Shown here piece after piece: positions 34,121 through 43,720 of a DNA stretch of 43,740 nt. The position numbers and the translations under genes are program-made. This stretch comes from Candidatus Baldrarchaeota archaeon. GTDB taxonomy: Archaea; Asgardarchaeota; Baldrarchaeia; Baldrarchaeales; DXJG01. Within the stretch, counting starts at the first letter, position 1. Each line of letters begins with the position of its first letter. The notes below the pieces were generated by a model that had not been told where the DNA came from, ran no database searches, and saw only the letters and a program-made list of their open reading frames with translations. The stretch covers positions 1-43,740 of the forward strand of contig JAUQZC010000119.1 in assembly GCA_030587435.1 (NCBI GenBank), written 5' to 3'.

Positions 34121-37100
34121 ATGAAGGGAAATTTAGCGTCTTTACTCGGGATTTTTATGATCTCTTTAATTTTTTTGGCACTTTTTTTGCCTTCTCCCTT
34201 ATATGTCCTCCCTGTAAGATTCGACAAGCTTAACAACATAGACGCAAAGTTGTCACCTGCTCTTCTAAGACTCTTAAATAATCGTAACAACGGGAAACGC
34301 ATACAGATTTTAGTTTTATTTAAGAATCATAACGATCTAGAACTTCGAAACAAATATCTTAATAGTTTAAGCATAAAGGGGTTAGAAGAAATAGAAACAT
34401 ACCAAATAATTCCAGCTGCACTATATTCCGTACCAATCAATGAAATAAAAAGATTAGCAACCCTTCATATAATAAAGAAAATTTATCTCAATGAAAAATT
34501 TCAGGCTATTCCTCCTTATGACGTAAAAACACAATACATTACCACAAAAAGCGAAGTCGTTTACAATGAAAGCGTTCCAAGGTTTATAAACGCAGATAAA
34601 TTGTGGTCTAGCTTTAATGGAAGTGGGATTAGAATAGCTATACTTGACACGGGTATTAGTAGCTCACATCCTGATCTAAAAGGTAAAATTGTCTTAGAAG
34701 AAAGTTTTGTACAAAAGAAGTACAACTTCGATTTTGATGAAAACGCTACAGATTTCAATGGCCATGGAACACATGTAGCCGGAATAGCAGCAGGAACTGG
34801 TGCAGCCTCAAATGGCATGTACCGTGGCGTAGCTCCTGGAGCTGAAATTATTAACGCAAAATGTCTTAACATGTTTGGGCAGGGAACTACTGCAGCTATA
34901 TTGAAAGCAATAGATTGGGCAGTATCTGCGGGAGCTGATGTTATTAGTATGTCTCTTGGCTCAGGTATTGGCGACCCAAACGACCCAATAAGTATTGCTG
35001 TTGAAAACGCTGTTAAAAAGGGTATTGTTGTTGTTGCTGCTGCTGGAAATTCTGGACCATACTACTCATCTGTAAATTCTCCAGGAGCTGCTTACGGAGT
35101 AATTACGGTAGGAGCATGCAACTGGAAAGGACAAATAGCGCCTTTCAGCAGTAGAGGCCCAACATTAACATGGAGTACTGATCCCGATGTTCTAGCGCCA
35201 GGAGTTGATGTAATTGCTCCTTTGGCCCCCGATTCATTCTTACAAAGAGCAGGAAAGAAATTAGGTATGGACATAAACGGAACCTATATTTCTCTAAGTG
35301 GAACTTCCATGGCCACCCCCGCTGTTGCTGGTGCGGTGGCTCTTTTGCTTCAGGCATTTCCAAGCCTTAGGAAAACTAACCCCTATGCTATTAGAATTGC
35401 GTTAATGAAAACGGCAAAAAGCATCGGCCTAGATGAGAATATCCAAGGCGCCGGAATAATAGACGTTTATGAAGCATACCATTTCCTTGATAAGAACTTA
35501 AAGGGAAATTCTTTACCAATTATCGATGTTATTCCTACCGCGATCCCTCAGCCACCACAGATAGTTAGATTTCCCGGCGACGAGGCTATGACTAATGTTA
35601 TTGTTTTGAGTGGAAGCAGATGTAGTCTACGAATCCAAGTTGAAGGAAACGTGACAAATTTTGTACACTTTGAAAATAGTACCCTTAGCAATGTTTTTGG
35701 TGTTGTCACGCTAGGAATAGAGCTGAAAATTCCTATCGCCACGGTACCCGGTAGATATACTGGGCAAATTAACTTTATTAATTCTTCAAGTGGTTCTGAA
35801 GTTTTGGCAAATATATCTTTAGATGTAGAGATAGTTATTCCAAAGGCTAGGGTATTATTTGACTGGTATCACAATTTTGATTTCTCAGATAGTCCTTGGT
35901 GTAATTATTATCTTTTCGCTACGCTATTGGCTAACATGTCAATTGATCTAGATGTTTCTGAAGGTATTTTAACTTTGGAAAAACTTGAAGAATATGATGT
36001 ATTGGTTCTGCCAGACGTAGAACTAATGTTTACGCCCGGCGAGGAATATGCTATTCAAAGGTTTTTGGAAGATGGAGGTTCTCTGCTTGTCTTAGGAAGT
36101 TTCTATAGGGCTTTTGCTGCAGATCCGTTAAATAGGATTCTAGCGCCTTTTGGTGTGAGCTTTACAAATAAGACCATATCGAAGGAGAATGATCTTGGTA
36201 TAGTTCAACTTCTAGAAGAAGTGTTAAACATAACTAAAGACGACCTCGCGAAACATCCCATTACAAATGGTGTGCAAAGTATAACATGGGTTGCAGGGGT
36301 TGCTTTGAAAACCAGTAAAAAGATCGGGGTTAGTAACATAGTCTATTTGGAGGGGAATACCGTTATAGCAGCTATTAATGAAACCGCAACTAACGGTGGC
36401 AGGATTGTTGTTTTTGGGTGCGAAAGAAATTTTTATGACGATCTCATGGAAAAAAATCCATCACATGTTAAATTGGAAATAAATGTGTTTGATTGGCTTT
36501 TAGAGAAAGAGAATGATGTTTTGTTATTACTTGGTAACTATACTTATAGAACTGGTGTACCGATACAATTAGCCGTTTATATTTTGAATCAAACTATTAG
36601 AGAAAATGATGTAAATGTTACAATAATTGGTAGCGATGTTAATTTTACGGTGCCATTAAGTAGTGTAGGCAAGGGCATACTTAAGGGAAATGTTACCCTT
36701 ATGAAAGAGGGAGTGTACCTTTTAGAAGTAACTTATGGAACAAAAGTAATTAAGAAATGTTATGTTAGAGTATCTTCGAACATACCGGTAGTCACCAAAG
36801 TTTCAAATACTCTTATCTTGGGCCATCCGTCGGGCATCGAGAAAAAGTATCCTTCCTGGGTGAAATATGTCGAGGGTATTGACATTATTTGCCGTTTAAA
36901 TGATTCAATTGAAATTACAGCAAACGTTGTAAGCAATGATACAAATCTCAAGGTTACCCTGTATCTTTCACCCTATCTTCAGTTTTCCGATATGTCTCGT
37001 CAAGAGTTAACTTTTGAGAGCATACCCATGAATAAGAATGGTAATGTCTGGGTTGCAAGGTTTAGTCCAGGTTTAAATAGTTTTTCAGATATGTACATAT

Positions 37101-37852
37101 ATTATGTAGTTGCAAAAGATTCCAGGAATAACACAGTGTTGGATATGAGCAATGCTACTGGAATGTTCCTTCTAGTTGATATAGAACCAGACGTATATTC
37201 TAATAGCACTATTAAAGGACAGACAGTAGAAGAAATAAATAAAACAATTAAAGCAATAGGTGTCAGTCTGGGTGACGTAATTCCTTTTAAGATCTATGGT
37301 AACGACACGGAAAGTGCAAACAATCAGTTGGAAGCGTTTGCCTTAGTAGTTGATTACGATATTTATGCAATTAGTGGTCTCCCCCTCTTAGTTTTTAAAG
37401 GAAGATTAACAGAGGATGGATGGCAAGGCGAAATACATATTCCTGAGAATTGCACTGTAAAAACTCCTCTTGGAAATGTAACGCTACATAGCCCCCTAGT
37501 AGTTTTTCTGATTCTACGAGACAATGATGGACAAGTAGGATACCAGTATGTAATCTTATACGTTACCACTGGAATAATTATCCCGCCCCTTTCATCGCTC
37601 TTTTTGATGTTTGTCATCGCAGTAATAGCACTTGTAGTCGTCCTAGCTACTGCCTTCGCGCTTTATAGGAAAAAGAGAAGGAAAAGATACCTTCCATTAC
37701 CAGAATATTATCCTACATATCAAATCATGAATTATTGTCCTTATTGCGGGGCTAAACTGCCTCTAGGTGCAAGATATTGCCCGTTCTGTGGAGCTAAGCT
37801 TATAGAAAATGAAAAAGGCGAAGACAAATATAGCAAAGAGAATAATTACTGA
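34121..37852 (+). CDS. Giant membrane-anchored subtilisin-like protease with cytoplasmic zinc ribbon
   Basis: A 1243-residue S8 family serine protease. After an N-terminal signal segment (about 1-30) and an inhibitor-like propeptide comes the catalytic domain, with Asp176 (ILDTGIS), His215 (GHGTHVAG), AAAGNSGP and Ser396 (GTSMATPAVAG). Next are an Ig-like domain, a glutaminase-like segment (EEYDVLVLPDVELMFTPGE, about 620-650; LEDGGSLLVLGSF), further Ig-like domains with many NxS/T sequons, a membrane helix at about 1155-1180 and a basic stop. The C-terminal tail carries two CPYCG/CPFCG knuckles, a double zinc ribbon that should face the cytoplasm. The frame opens at ATG 34109; GGTGA five bases before ATG 34121 favours the latter. 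Confidence 0.9.
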   Translation: MKGNLASLLGIFMISLIFLALFLPSPLYVLPVRFDKLNNIDAKLSPALLRLLNNRNNGKRIQILVLFKNHNDLELRNKYLNSLSIKGLEEIETYQIIPAALYSVPINEIKRLATLHIIKKIYLNEKFQAIPPYDVKTQYITTKSEVVYNESVPRFINADKLWSSFNGSGIRIAILDTGISSSHPDLKGKIVLEESFVQKKYNFDFDENATDFNGHGTHVAGIAAGTGAASNGMYRGVAPGAEIINAKCLNMFGQGTTAAILKAIDWAVSAGADVISMSLGSGIGDPNDPISIAVENAVKKGIVVVAAAGNSGPYYSSVNSPGAAYGVITVGACNWKGQIAPFSSRGPTLTWSTDPDVLAPGVDVIAPLAPDSFLQRAGKKLGMDINGTYISLSGTSMATPAVAGAVALLLQAFPSLRKTNPYAIRIALMKTAKSIGLDENIQGAGIIDVYEAYHFLDKNLKGNSLPIIDVIPTAIPQPPQIVRFPGDEAMTNVIVLSGSRCSLRIQVEGNVTNFVHFENSTLSNVFGVVTLGIELKIPIATVPGRYTGQINFINSSSGSEVLANISLDVEIVIPKARVLFDWYHNFDFSDSPWCNYYLFATLLANMSIDLDVSEGILTLEKLEEYDVLVLPDVELMFTPGEEYAIQRFLEDGGSLLVLGSFYRAFAADPLNRILAPFGVSFTNKTISKENDLGIVQLLEEVLNITKDDLAKHPITNGVQSITWVAGVALKTSKKIGVSNIVYLEGNTVIAAINETATNGGRIVVFGCERNFYDDLMEKNPSHVKLEINVFDWLLEKENDVLLLLGNYTYRTGVPIQLAVYILNQTIRENDVNVTIIGSDVNFTVPLSSVGKGILKGNVTLMKEGVYLLEVTYGTKVIKKCYVRVSSNIPVVTKVSNTLILGHPSGIEKKYPSWVKYVEGIDIICRLNDSIEITANVVSNDTNLKVTLYLSPYLQFSDMSRQELTFESIPMNKNGNVWVARFSPGLNSFSDMYIYYVVAKDSRNNTVLDMSNATGMFLLVDIEPDVYSNSTIKGQTVEEINKTIKAIGVSLGDVIPFKIYGNDTESANNQLEAFALVVDYDIYAISGLPLLVFKGRLTEDGWQGEIHIPENCTVKTPLGNVTLHSPLVVFLILRDNDGQVGYQYVILYVTTGIIIPPLSSLFLMFVIAVIALVVVLATAFALYRKKRRKRYLPLPEYYPTYQIMNYCPYCGAKLPLGARYCPFCGAKLIENEKGEDKYSKENNY

Positions 37853-38388
37853 AATATCATGTTTATAATCTGATTATATACTTCTTCCCATTTTTCTCTT
37901 GTTAGAAATACTATGGTTACATCCTTTCTCCTTTTTATTTCATCTGCAAATGGATGATGCAGTTTTAGCCCAATAGTCCCTATTACTGGCTTACTACTGT
38001 CAAGAGCCCTTTTAACAGCTTTTTTGAATTTTTCAGAGAAAAGCTCCATCTTACCGATCTCATCTATAATTATTACATCTGCACTTTCGATTGCAGAAAG
38101 TATAGCTTTTACACCAATACTTTCTATGGCATCCAAATCCACGCCGTATTTGGAAACTTTATAAGGGCTAGAGATATTTATATGTGCCATCCACTTCCAT
38201 TCGCCAGTAGCTAAGTCGATTATTTTAAAGCCAATTCTTCTACCTCTTTCTCTTGCTTCAGGTGTAGAGATGCCTCTGACAGTGAATCCTTTCTTGATGA
38301 GTTCTTTAATGATTTCTTCGATAAGTGTACTTTTACCGCTTCGTGGAGGCCCTGTAATAAGGATATTCACCTTTTTTAGCCCTTTCAA
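37846..38388 (-). CDS. THEP1-type nucleoside-triphosphatase
   Basis: A small P-loop NTPase of the THEP1 family, which hydrolyses NTPs in vitro and has no settled cellular role. Walker A is ITGPPRSGKSTL (about 11-22), Walker B is VIIIDEIGKMELFS, and the family-typical VRGISTPEARERGRRIGFKI and GTIGLKLHHPFADEIK are present. The open frame extends to 38424, but GGAG lies eight bases before TTG at 38388, which gives 180 residues, the normal family length. It overlaps the end of the convergent protease gene by 7 bp. Confidence 0.88.
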   Translation of the reverse strand: MKGLKKVNILITGPPRSGKSTLIEEIIKELIKKGFTVRGISTPEARERGRRIGFKIIDLATGEWKWMAHINISSPYKVSKYGVDLDAIESIGVKAILSAIESADVIIIDEIGKMELFSEKFKKAVKRALDSSKPVIGTIGLKLHHPFADEIKRRKDVTIVFLTREKWEEVYNQIINMIFQ

Positions 38389-38843
38389 CTTCCCCACTCC
38401 ATCACAGTGTTTTATAGTAAACACTTACCTTACTAAACTACTGGAGTGAATATAATTCCTATCTTATAACACATATTCTGATTCTTTCCTTTTAATTAAT
38501 TTGTTTTATCGAGACACTTCGTCATTGCTGCAACTTTTTAAGATACCGTAGTATGTCATTTCGGTTTTCCAAAATGTTTCTACAATCTTTATTTCTTAAC
38601 ATATTACCGTGATTTCGCTCGTTCTTTTCGCATCTACATTTTCTAACAGAAGCAATGACTTACGTAACTCCTTACAAGGCGTGGCTTAACGAGAACACCT
38701 CTAACGTCAGAAAGTAAGTATGGTACTTCTTAAATTTTGCCAAAATTACCGGGGTCCAGGATATGGCTTTAGCGATGCGAAAGGACATCCTCAGCTGGTA
38801 ATGGAGGCGATAATTCTAAACGTGTTTTTGGTACATAAACGAG
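38389..38843. other. Intergenic region with an unexplained GC-richer segment
   Basis: A gap of about 455 bp between two minus-strand genes. The segment 38640-38830 is visibly richer in G and C than the flanking AT-rich DNA and contains a possible imperfect stem (CCAGGAT at about 38755, ATCCT...TGG at about 38785-38800). A 48-codon frame on the plus strand, ATG 38720 to TAA 38866 (MVLLKFCQNYRGPGYG...), runs through it without a ribosome site and overlaps the end of the next gene. I cannot decide between a small RNA, a gene remnant and chance. Confidence 0.35.
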
Positions 38844-40778
38844 TTAAATTTCAACAGCTATTTTAAAGGCTGCTGTTATTGCATGTCTAACTCTTTGAGG
38901 CTTTGTGCAGTCTCCTACCGCATATACGTTCTTAAAAACAGTCTTAAGTTCCTCATATAGTTTGTTTCTTGGCATTGCACCTACTGCTAGGACTACGGTA
39001 TCGGCTGGGAATCTTTTTTCTTGTCCGTCACATTTAGCAACTACACAGTTCCTTTCTATAGCTATGGCTTTAGTATTTGTAAATATCTTTACATTTTTTG
39101 CTTGTAGTCTTTTTAGTAGAGGCCATCTTGTTGTTCTTTCCATATCTAATCCTACTTTACCAAGCATCTCTATTACAGTTACATCTTTACCCTTCTCAGA
39201 CAAGTAATCTGCGGTTTCAAGTCCTACACCGCCCCCTCCAACTATAACAATCTTATTGCCACATGCCGATTTACCAGATAATATATCATGCGCCGTAATA
39301 ACATTTTCTTGATGAACACCGGGTATGTCGGGTATTAGTGGTTCAGCACCCGTAGCGACAATTACTACGTCACATGTCGACTTTCTAATTGTATCAAGCG
39401 TTACCTCAGTGTTAAATTTTATTTTTACATGTAACTTCCTTAACATAGTTTCATAGTATTTGATGAGTTCCATAAGTTCTTCTTTATACGGTGGAACAGC
39501 GGCAAGCCTAAATTGTCCTCCTAAATACCCAGTTTTTTCACATAATGTAACATTATGCCCCCTGAGTGCTGTAATCAATGCTGCCTCAAGTCCTGCAGGG
39601 CCTCCTCCAATAACAAGAATACTTTTACTTTTTTCTGCTCTCTTAACATTATATTTATTTTCTTTTCCTGCTCTCGGATTAACAGTACACTCAACTGGGC
39701 TTCCTGAGAAAAGAGTTTCTAAACAGTGTCCACAAGCAATGCAAGGTCTTATTTCACTATATCGTCCTTCATACGCCTTTCGCGGCCACTCTGGATCAAC
39801 TATTAGCGGCCTTCCTATGGCAACAAAATCTGTTTTTCCTTCTTTTATTACTTTATTGGCGAGTTGGGGGTATTTTATTCTGTTGCTTGCGATTACAGGT
39901 ATATTTACAACCTTTTTAATGGCTTCTGCAAGGTGTATAAATCCTCCTGGGGGAACCTCTCTTGTTATTAGTGGTCTTGGAGATTCATGCCATCCCGTAG
40001 TAATATTTAAAGCATCTACACCAACATCTTCAATAGCTTTCGCAACGATTTTAGTTTCTTCGATAGTTGTACCTCCCGGTATGTAGTCTTCAGCGCTGAG
40101 CCTAACTATGAGAGGATATTTCTCCCCAACTACATTTTTTATTTTTTCAACCGTTTCGATTAGAAATCGCATTCTATTTTCAAGAGAACCACCATATTCG
40201 TCTTCTCTTTTATTTGTTGCAGGTGAAAGAAACTGACTAAAGAGATAGCCAGCAGAAGCGTAAAGTTCAACACCGTCAAATCCTGCAAGTTTAGCTCTTT
40301 TAGCTGCTTCAGTGAATTTCTCTTCGATTTCTTTTATTTCTTCAACTGTAAGTTCTTTTGGTGTTTCTCCGGTGAATTTTGAAGGTATTGGTGATGGGGC
40401 TACTGGTTGTCTTCCAGTAATTATGGAAGGTGCATATCTACCTGGATGTAGCAGTTGAGCTGTAACCTTTGCTCCCCTCTCTTTAATTTCATTTGTGAAC
40501 TTTTTCCACCCAGGAATGTACTTGTCACCATCTAAAGATGGTTGACCTAGATGACTTCTATATCTATCATCTGGGCATATTCCTCCCACTGCTATGAGAG
40601 CTACTCCCCCTTCTGCTCTCTCAGCATAAAATCGAGTAAGCTTTTCTCCCACGGTGCCATCAAATTCTGAGAGACCGATTAACATCGGGGCCATAATAAT
40701 TCTATTTTTAAGTTCTAACTCTCCTATTTTGCCGGTTCTAAAAAGATACTGGACCTCCACAGGTGGTTTTGAAGACAT
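38844..40778 (-). CDS. FMN/4Fe-4S/FAD oxidoreductase of the 2,4-dienoyl-CoA/enoate reductase family
   Basis: A 644-residue flavoprotein that passes electrons from NAD(P)H through FAD and an Fe-S cluster to FMN, reducing C=C bonds of enoates or related substrates. Residues 10-340 are an Old-Yellow-Enzyme barrel (NRIIMAPMLIG, QLLHPGRYA, GYLFSQFLSPATNKR). The cluster cysteines are Cys346, 349, 352 and 364 (CIACGHC ... CTVNP). The C-terminal half has VIGGGPAGLEAA (389-400) and VGGGGVGLETADYL for FAD and NAD(P)H, ending AVGDCTKPQRVRHAITAAF. The active-site stretch ELYASAGYLF resembles FadH/BaiCD rather than classical yellow enzymes. The substrate is unknown. GGAG lies about ten bases before the ATG. 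Confidence 0.92.
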   Translation of the reverse strand: MSSKPPVEVQYLFRTGKIGELELKNRIIMAPMLIGLSEFDGTVGEKLTRFYAERAEGGVALIAVGGICPDDRYRSHLGQPSLDGDKYIPGWKKFTNEIKERGAKVTAQLLHPGRYAPSIITGRQPVAPSPIPSKFTGETPKELTVEEIKEIEEKFTEAAKRAKLAGFDGVELYASAGYLFSQFLSPATNKREDEYGGSLENRMRFLIETVEKIKNVVGEKYPLIVRLSAEDYIPGGTTIEETKIVAKAIEDVGVDALNITTGWHESPRPLITREVPPGGFIHLAEAIKKVVNIPVIASNRIKYPQLANKVIKEGKTDFVAIGRPLIVDPEWPRKAYEGRYSEIRPCIACGHCLETLFSGSPVECTVNPRAGKENKYNVKRAEKSKSILVIGGGPAGLEAALITALRGHNVTLCEKTGYLGGQFRLAAVPPYKEELMELIKYYETMLRKLHVKIKFNTEVTLDTIRKSTCDVVIVATGAEPLIPDIPGVHQENVITAHDILSGKSACGNKIVIVGGGGVGLETADYLSEKGKDVTVIEMLGKVGLDMERTTRWPLLKRLQAKNVKIFTNTKAIAIERNCVVAKCDGQEKRFPADTVVLAVGAMPRNKLYEELKTVFKNVYAVGDCTKPQRVRHAITAAFKIAVEI

Positions 40779-41186
40779 AAGTGTCCATCTCCTCTTATTA
40801 CCTAAATTTTCTAATTTTAGGGTACATTAAATAATGCAAGACTAATAATACTTATGTGAAGTAAGTATAGACACCTAAGTGGAAGACTTACAAAGTAACA
40901 TATTAAGCAAAGTTCACGATTTAGCAAACCACATGCAGTATCGTTAAAAGCATATTCATTGAAGAAAATTAAAAGATGTGTATGTCAATTATTATAATTT
41001 AGAACCTTAATGAGCTTAGTAGAATTAGGCTAGAGTTTTTAAGTTATCACTATCAAATTTTGATATTAATCGGGGTAGTTAAATTGTAATTTTGGACGAG
41101 ATCCAAGCATTAAATTATGACACAGTTTTTTATATATCGGTACCTGTATCGTTTTATGGTTTCAACGAAAGTTGGTGGTGAAACGG
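40779..41186. other. Divergent intergenic region
   Basis: About 400 bp between the divergent oxidoreductase and aminotransferase genes with no supported gene. Near the oxidoreductase start is a short imperfect palindrome (CCTAAATTTT...AATTTTAGG, 40801-40821), and ACTTA...TAAGT lies near 40850-40866; either could bind a regulator. The aminotransferase TATA-like element is listed separately. Confidence 0.35.
41128..41137 (+). promoter_or_regulatory. TATA-like promoter element of the aminotransferase gene
   Basis: TTTATATAT at 41129-41137 would place transcription start near 41158-41162, leaving a leader of about 25 bases that contains the GGTGA ribosome site at 41177-41181. This is the normal archaeal arrangement; no start-site data support it. 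Confidence 0.5.
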
Positions 41187-42353
41187 TTGGAGAGGTTTAT
41201 CTCTGAGAAGGCGTTTAGAACTCCGCTTTCCGGTATTAAAAAGTTTAGTGAAAAAGCTCTTGCTTTAGGGGATGTTATAAGGCTTGAACTTGGAGAACCT
41301 GATTTTGATACGCCAACTTACATTAAAGAGGCTGCTAAGGAAGCTATGGAGAAAGGTTATACGCATTATACGGCAATTGCCGGTATACCTGAGCTTAGAG
41401 AGGCCATTGCTGAGAAACTTAGGGAGGAGAATGGTATCGAGGCTGATCCCGAGAATGAAATTCTTGTTACTTGCGGTGGTTATCATGCGGTTTTTGCTGT
41501 TTTTAATATTCTTTTGAATCCTGGGGATGAAGTTATATTAACTGATCCTTCATGGTCTGCTTATTATAGTGTTGCTAAGTTTGTTGGTGCTAAGGTAGTT
41601 TATTGTCCTCTTTATGAAGATCGTGGATTTAAACCGGATATAGAGGAATTAGAGAATAAGATATCTGATAAAACTAAGTTAGTTGTTTTGAATACGCCCC
41701 AAAACCCGACAGGAGCTGTATTGGATAGGAAAATACTTGAGGAAATTGCAGATATCATTCAGAAAAAGGACGTTATTTTGCTGAGTGATGAGGTTTATGA
41801 GAAGATAATTTTTGATGGAGAAAAACATTTTAGTATAGCTTCTATTCCAGACGTTAGGGATAGGGTCATTACGGTTTTTTCATTTTCGAAAACTTATGCT
41901 ATGACTGGTTGGCGAGTCGGTTATGTAGTTGCTAATCCAATATTTACTGCGCATATGAGAAAAATGGTATCTATTTCTACGGTTTGTGCGAGTTCAATTG
42001 CTCAATATGCAGCATTGACAGCATTAAAAGGACCTCAGGATGCTGTAGTGGAAATGGTTAAAGAGTACGAGCATAGAAGAAATTTAATAGTATCGGAGTT
42101 AAATAAGATCAGTGGAGTTAAATGTTTTAAACCTAGAGGAGCTTTTTATGTCTTTCCAGATTTTTCAGAGATTTCTAAAGACTCTATGTCGCTTGCAATG
42201 CACATACTTGAAAAAGCAAGAGTAGTTACTGTTCCCGGGGTTATTTTCGGACCTGAAATTGGAGAAGGTCACTTACGATTATCCTTTGCAACTTCACGTG
42301 AAAATTTGGAGAAGGCTGTAAGAAGAATACGAGAAGTAATATCAAATCTATAA
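41187..42353 (+). CDS. PLP-dependent class I aminotransferase (aspartate aminotransferase-like)
   Basis: A cytoplasmic fold-type I transaminase. Recognised by GEPDFDTPTYIKEAA, the YTAIAGIPELREAIA substrate loop, NTPQNPTGAVLD, LLSDEVYEKIIFDG and the PLP-lysine segment SFSKTYAMTGWRVGY, with the C-terminal arginine in GEGHLRLSFATS. Length is normal at about 388 residues. It belongs to the Igamma group of broad-specificity aspartate or aromatic aminotransferases; the amino acid partner is not predictable. The frame opens at TTG 41172, with GTG codons at 41175 and 41178, but GGTGA at 41177-41181 stands five bases before TTG 41187, which matches the spacing of other genes in this window. Confidence 0.92.
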   Translation: MERFISEKAFRTPLSGIKKFSEKALALGDVIRLELGEPDFDTPTYIKEAAKEAMEKGYTHYTAIAGIPELREAIAEKLREENGIEADPENEILVTCGGYHAVFAVFNILLNPGDEVILTDPSWSAYYSVAKFVGAKVVYCPLYEDRGFKPDIEELENKISDKTKLVVLNTPQNPTGAVLDRKILEEIADIIQKKDVILLSDEVYEKIIFDGEKHFSIASIPDVRDRVITVFSFSKTYAMTGWRVGYVVANPIFTAHMRKMVSISTVCASSIAQYAALTALKGPQDAVVEMVKEYEHRRNLIVSELNKISGVKCFKPRGAFYVFPDFSEISKDSMSLAMHILEKARVVTVPGVIFGPEIGEGHLRLSFATSRENLEKAVRRIREVISNL

Positions 42354-42410
42354 TTAACTGGCACAGTTGATTACGTTTAAATACCTAGTAGAAGATCTAA
42401 AGACTTACAC

Positions 42411-43544
42411 TTATACTAGTCCTTTGAGAAGTAGGATGAATACGAATATTTGCACTATTATGAGCATAGTTCCTTCGAAATTGTCTAGTTTCCCATCGTC
42501 CACTATACTTCTTTTGAGAAACCACATGCATAATGCTGTTATAAGTAGTTGAAAAAGCACGTATTCGTCTAGAGGGATTAGAATTATCGTCCCTACGGTT
42601 CCTAAGATTAAAAGTATTATTTGAGATATCCCTCCTAGTAAATTGCCAAGTGATATATCCATTTTTCCTTTGTAAGCTGAGATGACTGCTATTCCATGTT
42701 CAGGTATTGCCGCTAAACCTCCCATTAGGAGACCACTTAATATAGTCGGGTTTCCATAGATTGCAAGAGTTTCTTCACTAACTATAGATTCGATACTTCT
42801 AACTATGAGTTCTCCACCAAGATATATCCCCAATATTCCAGCTAAGAATAGTATTGCATACACTTTCGTTGGTAGGCGTGATACTTCTTTAGTTTTTTCG
42901 TTTTGCGTAGTTTCTTTTTTTGCTGTAAATAGAATATAGACTATGTAAGAAATCACAAGAAGCAGTGTTGCCTCTCTTGGTATGTAAAATACAGCTGTCG
43001 TTGCTTTATTCAACTGCATGCTAAACAATACGTCTATTATGCCGAGAGCAAACACGGCAAGCAATGCAACTATGGTGAATCTTATGAGTTCTATTTCATG
43101 TTCTATCGCTGTTTTAGGGATTTCTATACTTCCTCCAGTTCTCTTTGTACCTAGTAGTATTACTGAACCTAGAAGTATCATGTTGAAACCTATCGATGAC
43201 AGAACTGTTAGCACTGCTATATCTACCATTGCGGGGTTTTTTGTCACATGACCTCGCCATAATGTTAAACCTAACATTACTGCCTCCGGTAAATTTGATG
43301 TTAAACTTGTTAGAACTCCAACAAAATATGCCGTAAGGCCAATAGTTTTACTTATTCCTTCTAATCCTTCTATAGCCCACTCAGAAGGTCTAAATACAAG
43401 CCAGCCGCCTAAAACTATACCTAAAAGCACCAGCATGGTTGAGATACGTACAAACGCTGCGTATAAGTATAAAATTACAAGCATTAAGACCATAGCAATT
43501 TCTATTTTACCAACTTTTATGACCTTAGTTAAATCTGATTCCAA
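42411..43544 (-). CDS. Sodium/calcium exchanger family (CaCA) membrane protein
   Basis: A 377-residue polytopic membrane protein with about ten hydrophobic helices. The two alpha-repeats of cation/calcium exchangers are visible: FVGVLTSLTSNLPEAVMLGL in the first half and LMGGLAAIPEHGIAVISAYK followed by LGNLLGGISQIILLI in the second, each with the ion-coordinating Pro-Glu pair. It should exchange Ca2+ or another cation against Na+ or H+ across the cytoplasmic membrane. A cytoplasmic linker with KKETTQNEKTKEVSRLPTK separates the halves. The TTG start has GGAGG seven bases upstream. It is convergent with the aminotransferase gene. Confidence 0.88.
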   Translation of the reverse strand: MESDLTKVIKVGKIEIAMVLMLVILYLYAAFVRISTMLVLLGIVLGGWLVFRPSEWAIEGLEGISKTIGLTAYFVGVLTSLTSNLPEAVMLGLTLWRGHVTKNPAMVDIAVLTVLSSIGFNMILLGSVILLGTKRTGGSIEIPKTAIEHEIELIRFTIVALLAVFALGIIDVLFSMQLNKATTAVFYIPREATLLLVISYIVYILFTAKKETTQNEKTKEVSRLPTKVYAILFLAGILGIYLGGELIVRSIESIVSEETLAIYGNPTILSGLLMGGLAAIPEHGIAVISAYKGKMDISLGNLLGGISQIILLILGTVGTIILIPLDEYVLFQLLITALCMWFLKRSIVDDGKLDNFEGTMLIIVQIFVFILLLKGLV

Positions 43545-43720
43545 AACTGTACCTCCAGATTTACTATATAACCTCTCTTAAATTAACAACAACTTACATA
43601 ATTTTGATATTTAATAAATTAGCCTTGAAATGTGATATTATTGTTTTTGACCTTTTATTTAAAAGTTAATCTATACGCAAAATGGAGTTTTGTAAGCATG
43701 TCAAAATTCGGTAAGAGACT

